A stretch of 64,000 nucleotides of DNA, taken from NCBI RefSeq assembly GCF_000971155.1, contig NZ_BBLX01000011.1, forward strand, positions 29,877-93,876. Reading direction: 5' to 3'. This DNA is from Demequina maris (GTDB lineage Bacteria; Actinomycetota; Actinomycetes; Actinomycetales; Demequinaceae). Positions 53,547 through 60,607 of the stretch are shown one piece after another. Made by a program: the position numbers and the translations under genes. Below the pieces are notes generated by a model. The model saw only the letters and a program-made list of their open reading frames with translations. It did no database searches and was not told the origin of the DNA. Position 1 is the stretch's first letter, and each line of letters starts with the position of its first letter.

Positions 53547-55685
53547 ATGACCGAGCAGGCCCAGGGGCGCCCCACCGGCACCGGGCACGTGCTCCACATC
53601 GGGATGCACAAGTCCGCGACCACCGCGATCCAGGTGGCCGCGGCCGCCGCGCGCGAGCGCCTCGCCGCCAGCGGCGTGGTCTACCCGGGCGAGGGCTCCC
53701 ACCACAGCGACGAGACCGCGTACCTGTGGACGGCGAAGCGCGCGGTCGCGGACAGCCCCGCGGCCGAGCGGCGCTGGTCCGCCTTCGTCGCGGACGTCGC
53801 CGCGACCGGCAGCCGCGCGTTCATCAGCGCCGAGCACCTCGCCGCCGCGAAGCCCGACCGGATCCGGCGCATCGCCGACGACCTCGGCGACGACGTGCGC
53901 GTGGTCCTCACCGTCAGGAACTTCGTGTCGATGCTGCCGTCGATCTGGCAGCAGTACATCAAGGAGCGGCGCACGGTCGCGTACGAGGCGTGGCTCGAGG
54001 ACGTGTTCGGGCCCGAGCCCGGCAGCCGCACCACCCCGAACTTCTGGCCCCGTCACGATCTCGGCGAGCTCGTCGAGCGCTGGGCGGCGGTGCTCGGCCC
54101 CGAGCGGATCACGGTGGTCGTGCTCGACCGCGCGCATCCCGAGCGGGTCTACCGCGCCTTCGAGACCGTGCTCGACGTGCCCGAGGGCACGCTGCAGCCC
54201 CAGCGGATCAACGCCTTCCAGGCCAACCGCGGCCTCTCGCTCGAGGAGGTCGAGCTGCTCCGACGGGTCAACCTGCGGCTCTCGCACGAGGACTGGCCGG
54301 CGCCGCTCTACCGGCCCGCCGTGCGCGGCGGCCTCGTGGGCGGCCTGCAGCGGCTCCACACGCCGGACGAGGCCGAGGGCGTGCTCGCGCTGCCGGACCG
54401 GTGGCTCGACACGGCCGTCGCGGTCGCCGAGAAGGGCGTCGCCGAGGCCCTCGCGGCCGGCGTCGAGGTGATCGGCGACCTGCAGGAGTACGCCCGGCGC
54501 CCCGCGCCGCGCGGCGACCTCCCGACCACGACCCGCGAGGTGTCGCCGGAGGTGCTCGGCACCGCGATCGCGGGCCTCGCGTCGCGCGCCGTCGCCGCCG
54601 GCGTCGGCTTCCACGGGGTGAAGAAGGAGAAGACCCCCACGCTGCTCGCGCAGGCCCCCGCCTCGGACGCGCTCGACGCGGCGCTCGCGGTGCCGGCGCG
54701 CGGCACGGCCTCGCTCCGCGTGCTCGCGGGCGCGGACGATGCGGCGGCGGCGATCGCGGCCGGCCTCGAGCCGGGCGTCGCCCAGGGCCTCGCCGAGCGC
54801 CTCCTGCACCGCCGGCTCGCGCGCGAGGCGGGGAGCGCCGCCACCGAGCAGTCGCCCCCGCTGGTGGCGCTGTCCGGCGACGCTGCCGCGCTGGTCTCCG
54901 CGGGCTGGCTCGACGCCTGGACCCCCGACGAGGTGCGGCGCGCGCTCGACGCGCTCGAGGGGCCCGCGGTCGTCACGCTCGAGCTCCCGGACCTCACCGA
55001 CGCGATCTCCGCCGCGTGGGAGCGCGCGGTCGCGTTCCGCGGCGCGCACGGCCTCGACGCGTGGGCGGCGTGGGCGACGTCGCCGTCCGCCTGGGGCGCC
55101 TGGGGCGCGCTTCCGGATCCGGCGGCGCTCGCGGACGTCGTCGAGGTCCTCGCGAGCCATCCGCGCGTCGGGCGCGAGCGCATCGTCCTGCAGCCCGCCC
55201 CCCGCACGACGCGGCGCATGACCGCACTCGAGCTCGAGACGCTCGCCGCGGCCGCCCGCGCCTGGCAGGGGCGCCGCGCGGAGACGCATGGGATCGCGGC
55301 CGTCACCCTCCTGGGCGCGATGCCGGGGCTGCGCGCCGCGCGGCCGTTCGAGGCGTCGCCGTCCGTGGTCCCGTCGAGGCTGCTGGCCCGCTACGAGAAG
55401 GCCCGGCGCGGCGCCGTGCGACGGATCGAGAGGCTCGTCCCGCCCGCGTCGGCGGAGCTCGCCGCGGCCTGGGCGCGACAGGCTGACGCATCCCCCGCGC
55501 CGCTGCCCGCCGAGGCGCCGACGCGGCTCGCGGTCGATCAGGCGGCCGCCGGCTGCCTGGGCGCGTTGTCGGTCGCGATGGGTCGGGGACGCTCCTTCGA
55601 CGAGGGCGCGGACGCCGGCTGGATGGGCGAGACGCACGGCCGCGAGGCGGGGACGATCGACCTGGTGATGCCGCCGATCGGGTGA
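53547..55685 (+). CDS. Sulfotransferase-like protein 2 with C-terminal extension
   Basis: This 712-residue protein has the PAPS-loop-like VLHIGMHKSATTAIQVAA, the 3'-phosphate segment VVLTVRNFVSMLPSIWQQYI and the tail FWPRHDLGELVERWAAV, as in protein 1. About 350 extra residues follow, of unknown function, with W-rich repeats (AWAAWATSPSAWGAWGA). The two sulfotransferase-like domains are paralogous. The extension could bind or select the acceptor. 10-mer copies lie at 54734 and 55179. Confidence 0.68.
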   Translation: MTEQAQGRPTGTGHVLHIGMHKSATTAIQVAAAAARERLAASGVVYPGEGSHHSDETAYLWTAKRAVADSPAAERRWSAFVADVAATGSRAFISAEHLAAAKPDRIRRIADDLGDDVRVVLTVRNFVSMLPSIWQQYIKERRTVAYEAWLEDVFGPEPGSRTTPNFWPRHDLGELVERWAAVLGPERITVVVLDRAHPERVYRAFETVLDVPEGTLQPQRINAFQANRGLSLEEVELLRRVNLRLSHEDWPAPLYRPAVRGGLVGGLQRLHTPDEAEGVLALPDRWLDTAVAVAEKGVAEALAAGVEVIGDLQEYARRPAPRGDLPTTTREVSPEVLGTAIAGLASRAVAAGVGFHGVKKEKTPTLLAQAPASDALDAALAVPARGTASLRVLAGADDAAAAIAAGLEPGVAQGLAERLLHRRLAREAGSAATEQSPPLVALSGDAAALVSAGWLDAWTPDEVRRALDALEGPAVVTLELPDLTDAISAAWERAVAFRGAHGLDAWAAWATSPSAWGAWGALPDPAALADVVEVLASHPRVGRERIVLQPAPRTTRRMTALELETLAAAARAWQGRRAETHGIAAVTLLGAMPGLRAARPFEASPSVVPSRLLARYEKARRGAVRRIERLVPPASAELAAAWARQADASPAPLPAEAPTRLAVDQAAAGCLGALSVAMGRGRSFDEGADAGWMGETHGREAGTIDLVMPPIG

Positions 55686-55892
55686 CATGCGAGGTCTCGC
55701 CGCCACGGGTCGCGAAGGCCCAGAATGGTATAACTGGTGCGAAGCAGTCGGCGCCTCCGCACCCGCGGGCCGAGCGCCGACGCACCCCGCGAGGCGAACG
55801 ACGTGCCCGCGAATGTGAGATGCTGGCGACGGCATTTGACGCGCCCAAGCTACGGCGTCCGGACATGACGGACGCAGGAATGAGGAACAGTC
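55686..55892. promoter_or_regulatory. Gap of 207 bp before neuB with a possible internal promoter
   Basis: It interrupts an otherwise close-packed operon. A TATAAC hexamer (55729-55734) is a weak -10 candidate, and TTGACG (55836-55841) a -35-like word. No hairpin terminator is evident. This suggests neuB and the genes after it have their own promoter. Confidence 0.4.
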
Positions 55893-56768
55893 ATGACGGA
55901 TGCGGTGCGGATCGGCGACATTCTCGTCGGTGACGGTCACCCGACCTATGTGATCGCCGAGATCGGCCTGAACCACAACGGTTCGGTGGAGATCGCCAAG
56001 AAGCTCATCGACGTCGCTGTCGAGGCCGGCGCCCAGGCGGTGAAGTTCCAGAAGCGCACCCCGGACATCGCCACGCCGGAGCACATGAAGTCGACCCCGC
56101 GCGAGACGCCCTGGGGCACGATGACGTACCTCGAGTACCGCTACAAGGTCGAGTTCGAGCAGGCCGAGTACTCCGAGATCGACGCCTACTGCAAGGAGAA
56201 GGGCGTCGTCTGGTACGCCTCGCCGTGGGACGAGCCGAGCGTCGACTTCCTCGAGTCGATGGACACGGTCGCCTACAAGATCGCCTCGGCCTCGGTCACG
56301 GACCTGGGCATGCTGCGCAAGATCGCGGCGACGGGCAAGCCCGTCATCCTGTCGACCGGCATGTCGACCATCGAGCAGATCGACACCGCGGTCGAGACCC
56401 TCGGCAAGGAGAACCTCATCATCCTCCACGCCACCTCGACCTACCCGCTGCCCCCGGAGGAGGCCAACCTCCGCATGATCCAGACCCTCAAGGACCGCTA
56501 CGGCGTGCCGGTGGGCTACTCGGGTCACGAGCCGGGCCTGCAGATCTCGATCGCCGCCGTCGCGCTCGGCGCCGTGGCCGTGGAGCGTCACATCACGCTC
56601 GACCGCACCATGTGGGGCTCGGACCACGCCGCGTCGCTGGAGCCCAAGGGCTTCATCAACCTGTGCCGCGACATCCGCATCATCGAGCAGGCCATGGGCG
56701 ACGGCGTCAAGAAGGTGTTCCCGGGCGAGCTCGCGCCGCTGTCCAAGCTGCGTCGCGTCGACGGCTGA
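55893..56768 (+). CDS. neuB: Nonulosonic (sialic) acid synthase NeuB family, without SAF domain
   Basis: This 291-residue TIM-barrel condenses a hexosamine with phosphoenolpyruvate to a nine-carbon acid. It shows VIAEIGLNHNGSVEIAKKL, VKFQKRTPD, SASVTDLGMLRKIA, HATSTYP and AVERHITLDRTMWGSDH. It ends at KLRRVDG with no antifreeze-like SAF domain, which NeuB (about 340-350 residues) carries as a cap of the partner active site. Substrate (ManNAc, KDN or pseudaminic precursor) cannot be told. Context: CMP-synthetase and polysialyltransferase-like genes. Confidence 0.88.
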   Translation: MTDAVRIGDILVGDGHPTYVIAEIGLNHNGSVEIAKKLIDVAVEAGAQAVKFQKRTPDIATPEHMKSTPRETPWGTMTYLEYRYKVEFEQAEYSEIDAYCKEKGVVWYASPWDEPSVDFLESMDTVAYKIASASVTDLGMLRKIAATGKPVILSTGMSTIEQIDTAVETLGKENLIILHATSTYPLPPEEANLRMIQTLKDRYGVPVGYSGHEPGLQISIAAVALGAVAVERHITLDRTMWGSDHAASLEPKGFINLCRDIRIIEQAMGDGVKKVFPGELAPLSKLRRVDG

Positions 56769-56830
56769 CGCCGGACGGCACGTTCGACAACGACGCCTCG
56801 CGCGTCGCATCTGAGAGGGCAAAGGCACAC

Positions 56831-57817
56831 GTGGCACAACCGCGCATCACCGTCATCCTGCCGGTCAAGGATGGCGAAGGGTACGTCGGCACGACGCTCA
56901 AGAGCCTGCTGCGGCAGATGCGCGAGCCGGGCGAGCTGAAGGTCGTCGCGATCAGCGACGGATCGACGGACGGCACCGCCGACGTCATCCGTCACTTCGA
57001 CGGGGCCTTCGCTCATCTCGAGCTCCTCGAGAACGAGACGGCCGTCGGCCTGGCGAGCGCCCGCAACATGGGCCTCGAGCATGCCGAGGGCGACTACGTC
57101 GCGTTCATCGACGGCGACGACTGGATGGAGCCGTGGCGCCTCCAGACGCTCGTCGACGAGGGTGACCGGCTCGACGTCGACTTCATCCGTACGGACCACA
57201 CGACCGTCGCCGCGGGAGTGCGTTCGCTGGTGCGAGCGCCCTTCCCGTGGCGCGGTCGTGCGGCCGTGCCGCGCGACGCGATCCTGCCCGCGCGGGAGAC
57301 GACGATGGTCGACTACCCCTACGCGTGGGCCGGCATCTTCCACCGCCGCCTCCACGAGCGCGGCCTGCTGGCCTTCCCCGAGGGCCTGTTCACCGCCGAG
57401 GACCGGCCGTGGATCTGGAGCCTCCACCTCAACGCGGACTCGTTCGCCGTGGTGGACGCGCCCTCGCTGCTCTACCGGCGCGAGGTGAGCACGTCGCTCA
57501 CGCAGATCCTCGACTCGCGTCAGCTCGACTTCCTGCGCTCGTTCGACCAGACCCGCCAGGTGGTCGAGGCGGACCCCGAGGCTGACCGCTTCATGGCGAA
57601 GCTGACGGCCACCACGATGGCCGTCGCGGCGCACCACCTGCGCCGCCGCCGGCGCATGACGCCGGAGGACCGCGACCGTCTCAAGGCGGGCGTGGCGGAC
57701 CTCATCGCCGCGCTGCCCCAGGACATCGTGTGGGACGCCTACACGTCCGGTCCCGCGCGCCGCCGGATCACGCTGGCCCGATACGTGCGGGGTGCCCGCG
57801 GAAGGACCGACGCCTGA
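56831..57817 (+). CDS. Family 2 glycosyltransferase
   Basis: This 328-residue GT-A enzyme starts VAQPRITVILPVKDGEGYVG and has the acceptor FIDGDDWMEPWRLQTL (DxD) and TAEDRPWIWSL (ED). There are no membrane helices. GTG start at 56831; the stop overlaps the next start by one base (TGATG). It belongs to the glycopolymer operon. Confidence 0.88.
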   Translation: MAQPRITVILPVKDGEGYVGTTLKSLLRQMREPGELKVVAISDGSTDGTADVIRHFDGAFAHLELLENETAVGLASARNMGLEHAEGDYVAFIDGDDWMEPWRLQTLVDEGDRLDVDFIRTDHTTVAAGVRSLVRAPFPWRGRAAVPRDAILPARETTMVDYPYAWAGIFHRRLHERGLLAFPEGLFTAEDRPWIWSLHLNADSFAVVDAPSLLYRREVSTSLTQILDSRQLDFLRSFDQTRQVVEADPEADRFMAKLTATTMAVAAHHLRRRRRMTPEDRDRLKAGVADLIAALPQDIVWDAYTSGPARRRITLARYVRGARGRTDA

Positions 57818-59184
57818 TGCCCCAGCTGTTCTCCATCGCCACCGCCTACGGTGCGGTGACCGCCGCGGCCGCCATCGACGCGGGCCTGGTGCCCGAGGGT
57901 CGCGGCGAGCGCATCCTCGTGGTGCACGTGGGCGCGCCGGTGCCCGAGATCGTCACCCCGTTCTACGAGCTCGAGGAGATGAAGCCGGTCCTCGCGCGCT
58001 TCGACCGCGTGATCGAGCTCAACCCGCTCACGTCCCCGTACCTGCCGCAGGCGTGGAGCCCGCGCTGGATCGAGATGCCGATGTGGCGGCGCCTGCTGCG
58101 CTCGTACTGGGACCTCGGCGACGGCGACGTCGAGCTGTACCTGCAGAACCTCCAGGTGCCGCCGTCGACCAGCCTCGCGATGATCTTCGACGGCGGGCCC
58201 ATCACCGTGATCGGCGACGGCCTCATGAGCTACAGCCCGATCCGCATGAAGATCCCGTACAGCCTCACGAGCCGCCTCACGACCCTGATCTACCAGGACG
58301 TGCTGCCCGGCATCCGGCCGGTGCTGTTCTCCGAGCACGACATCGCGCTCGCCCCCGTGACGCCCGAGCCCGTGCGGCGCCTCTTCGAGGAGATCGCCGA
58401 CGCGTGCGACGACCCGCAGTTCGCGGAGCTCGTCGCCGACACCCGCCCCACCGGCCTGGTGCTCGGCCAGTACCTGTCGGAGCTGGGCCTGATGTCGCGC
58501 AAGGAGGAGCGGGACACGCTCATCCGCATGGTGAACCGGGCCGTCGCGATGGGCGGCGAGCGCATCGTCTTCAAGCCCCACCCCTCCGCGCCGCCGATGC
58601 TCACGGCGCAGCTGGCCGCCGCCGCGGAGAAGAAGGGCGTCGACTTCGTCGTGTACGAGTCGTCCACCCCCGCCGAGGCGTTCATGGCCCGCGCGAACGT
58701 CGTCGCGGTCGTCGCGGGCTTCTCGACCGCGATCCCGTCGGCGGCCGCGCTGTTCGGCCTGCCCGTCGACTCGATCGGCAACAAGCGCCTCGCGAAGCGC
58801 CTCAGCCCGTACGAGAACAGCAACCGCATCCCCGTCACCGTGGTCGACGCGATGACGCGGCCGGACAGCCCGTACGCGAGCACCGAGCAGCTGCAGCGGC
58901 TCATCGACGCGGTCGGCTACTGCATGCAGCCGCAGATCGCCGGGCACCTCCGCGCGGACGCGGTGGAGCTCGTCGGTTCGCTCGACGAGGAGGAGCGGGA
59001 GCGCTACTTCGACGGCGGCCGGCTCGGCGCCCTCGACCTGCCGGGCGGCACCGGGATCCCGACGCAGATCTCCCGCGCGGCACGCCACCTGGGTTGGCAC
59101 GATGCGGCGGGCGACCTCCGCAAGGGAGCGTCCGTGGCGAAGGCCCGCGCGAAGAAGGTCGCCCGCGCCGCGGGCGGCAAGTGA
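57817..59184 (+). CDS. Alpha-2,8-polysialyltransferase-like glycosyltransferase
   Basis: This 455-residue GT-B protein has the three bacterial polysialyltransferase-type motifs: IGDGLMSYSPIR (E/D-D-G), VFKPHPSAPP (H-P) and GFSTAIPSAAALFG (S/T). It starts MPQLFSIATAYGAVTAAAAI, as other actinobacterial proteins annotated this way. It probably extends a nonulosonic-acid polymer using CMP-sugar. A basic Lys/Arg/Ala-rich tail ends it. Confidence 0.75.
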   Translation: MPQLFSIATAYGAVTAAAAIDAGLVPEGRGERILVVHVGAPVPEIVTPFYELEEMKPVLARFDRVIELNPLTSPYLPQAWSPRWIEMPMWRRLLRSYWDLGDGDVELYLQNLQVPPSTSLAMIFDGGPITVIGDGLMSYSPIRMKIPYSLTSRLTTLIYQDVLPGIRPVLFSEHDIALAPVTPEPVRRLFEEIADACDDPQFAELVADTRPTGLVLGQYLSELGLMSRKEERDTLIRMVNRAVAMGGERIVFKPHPSAPPMLTAQLAAAAEKKGVDFVVYESSTPAEAFMARANVVAVVAGFSTAIPSAAALFGLPVDSIGNKRLAKRLSPYENSNRIPVTVVDAMTRPDSPYASTEQLQRLIDAVGYCMQPQIAGHLRADAVELVGSLDEEERERYFDGGRLGALDLPGGTGIPTQISRAARHLGWHDAAGDLRKGASVAKARAKKVARAAGGK

Positions 59185-59266
59185 GGGGACGCGCGACGCA
59201 GCTCGCGGGGCCGCCGAGGCCACCCGAGGGCGGACGCCTCCGAGTCACCGAAGGAGTGTGAACCAC

Positions 59267-60565
59267 ATGAGCGGCGAGCAGCGGCGCTTCCGGCGCGCGA
59301 TCGTCCACATCGGCACCGAGCGCACCGGATCGACGACGATCCAGGGCGCGCTGGCGCACAACCGCCGCCGCCTGCGCGAGCAGGGCGTGCTCGTGCCCCG
59401 CAGCCTCGGCCGTGAGATCCACGCGCGGCTGTCGGTGATCCTCCAGTCGGTCGACCCCGCGACGGACGCGTTCGCGCAGGGCGCCCTGCGCGGCCTCGGA
59501 TGCACGCTCGAGGAGGCGAAGGTCAAGGTCCCCGCGCTCTTCGAGGAGGAGATCGCGCGGTACCCCGACGCGCACACGCTCGTGCTCACCGCGGAGCAGT
59601 TCCACTCGCGCTTCGCCACGCAGGAGTCCAAGCAGGCGCTCGCCGACTTCGTGCACCGCTACGCGGACGAGGTCACCGTGATCGCGTACCTGCGGCCCCA
59701 GCACGACCTGGCGAAGAGCATCTACAACTACCGGATCGGCCGCGGCAACGCGATCCCCAACCGCGTCTTCCCGAAGCTCACCGACCGCAACCGCCACTAC
59801 TACGACTACCTCGGCCTCATCCGCGGCTACGAGGAGGCCTTCGGCCCGGGCTCGGTGGTGCCGGTCGTGTTCGACCCGCGCTCCTTCCCCGAGGGCGACG
59901 TGGTCCGCGACTTCCACGCGCGCGCCGGCCTGCCCGCCGAGGGCTTCACGTTCATCAAGACCCTCAACGCCTCGATCCGCAGCGCCCGCGCGCTCGAGTT
60001 CACGCGGCTCCTCAACAACGTCCAGCGCCCGTCCGTGGGCGAGCCCCGCGAGGCGTCGCGCAAGCCGTGGCTCATGGACGTCCTGCGACGTGACGACGCC
60101 GACCGGTTCCTCGTGGACGGACGCAAGGCCGCCGCGTTCCAGGAGCAGTTCGACGCCGACAACGAGGAGCTGCGCGCCGCGTACTTCCCGGAGCGCGAGG
60201 TCCTGTTCCGCGCGCCTGACGAGGACGAGCGCCCCACCAAGGTGACCCGCGAGGACATGGTCACGCTGGGCGGCGAGGCGTACTTCCGCCTGCGCGACGT
60301 GCTGCTCGAGGAGCGCGCGCGGCGCCTGCTCGCGGAGTCGCGGCTCGCGCGCTACCGCTTCCGCCTCGACGAGGCGCGCGACCTCGCGCTGCAGGCCGCG
60401 GCCGTCACGCCGCGCGACGGCGGCGCCACCATCGCGATCGCGCGCCACCTCGCGCGCCTCAAGGCGAAGCCCGCGGCCGTCCGGCTGCTCGACGCGTGGA
60501 TCGACGCGCACGAGGGCGAGCGCTTCACCGACACCGCGATCCGGCTACGCGACCAGTACCGCTGA
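59267..60565 (+). CDS. Sulfotransferase-like protein 3
   Basis: This 432-residue protein has a loop variant IVHIGTERTGSTTIQGALAH in place of KTGTT and the 3'-phosphate-type segment VIAYLRPQHDLAKSIYNYRI. A C-terminal helical tetratricopeptide-like part follows (LARYRFRLDEARDLALQAAA). It is less similar to the other two sulfotransferase-like proteins and so a distinct subfamily. The ATG at 59267 follows AAGGAG. Confidence 0.65.
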   Translation: MSGEQRRFRRAIVHIGTERTGSTTIQGALAHNRRRLREQGVLVPRSLGREIHARLSVILQSVDPATDAFAQGALRGLGCTLEEAKVKVPALFEEEIARYPDAHTLVLTAEQFHSRFATQESKQALADFVHRYADEVTVIAYLRPQHDLAKSIYNYRIGRGNAIPNRVFPKLTDRNRHYYDYLGLIRGYEEAFGPGSVVPVVFDPRSFPEGDVVRDFHARAGLPAEGFTFIKTLNASIRSARALEFTRLLNNVQRPSVGEPREASRKPWLMDVLRRDDADRFLVDGRKAAAFQEQFDADNEELRAAYFPEREVLFRAPDEDERPTKVTREDMVTLGGEAYFRLRDVLLEERARRLLAESRLARYRFRLDEARDLALQAAAVTPRDGGATIAIARHLARLKAKPAAVRLLDAWIDAHEGERFTDTAIRLRDQYR

Positions 60566-60573
60566 TCGCGGCG

Positions 60574-60602
60574 GTGACGGGCGGCGCGGAGCCGCCCGTC
60601 AC
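60574..60602. terminator. Bidirectional terminator ending the glycopolymer operon
   Basis: A perfect 12-bp stem GTGACGGGCGGC (60574-60585) and GCCGCCCGTCAC (60591-60602) with a GCGGA loop lies between two convergent genes. Confidence 0.85.
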
Positions 60603-60607
60603 GCGCC

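Noticed and set aside
53502..56837. Very long minus-strand open frame (about 1100 codons) opposite the sulfotransferase and neuB genes
   Set aside because: High-GC shadow frame: no start site, low-complexity Arg/Ala/Gly sequence, and it lies opposite proteins with clear motifs.
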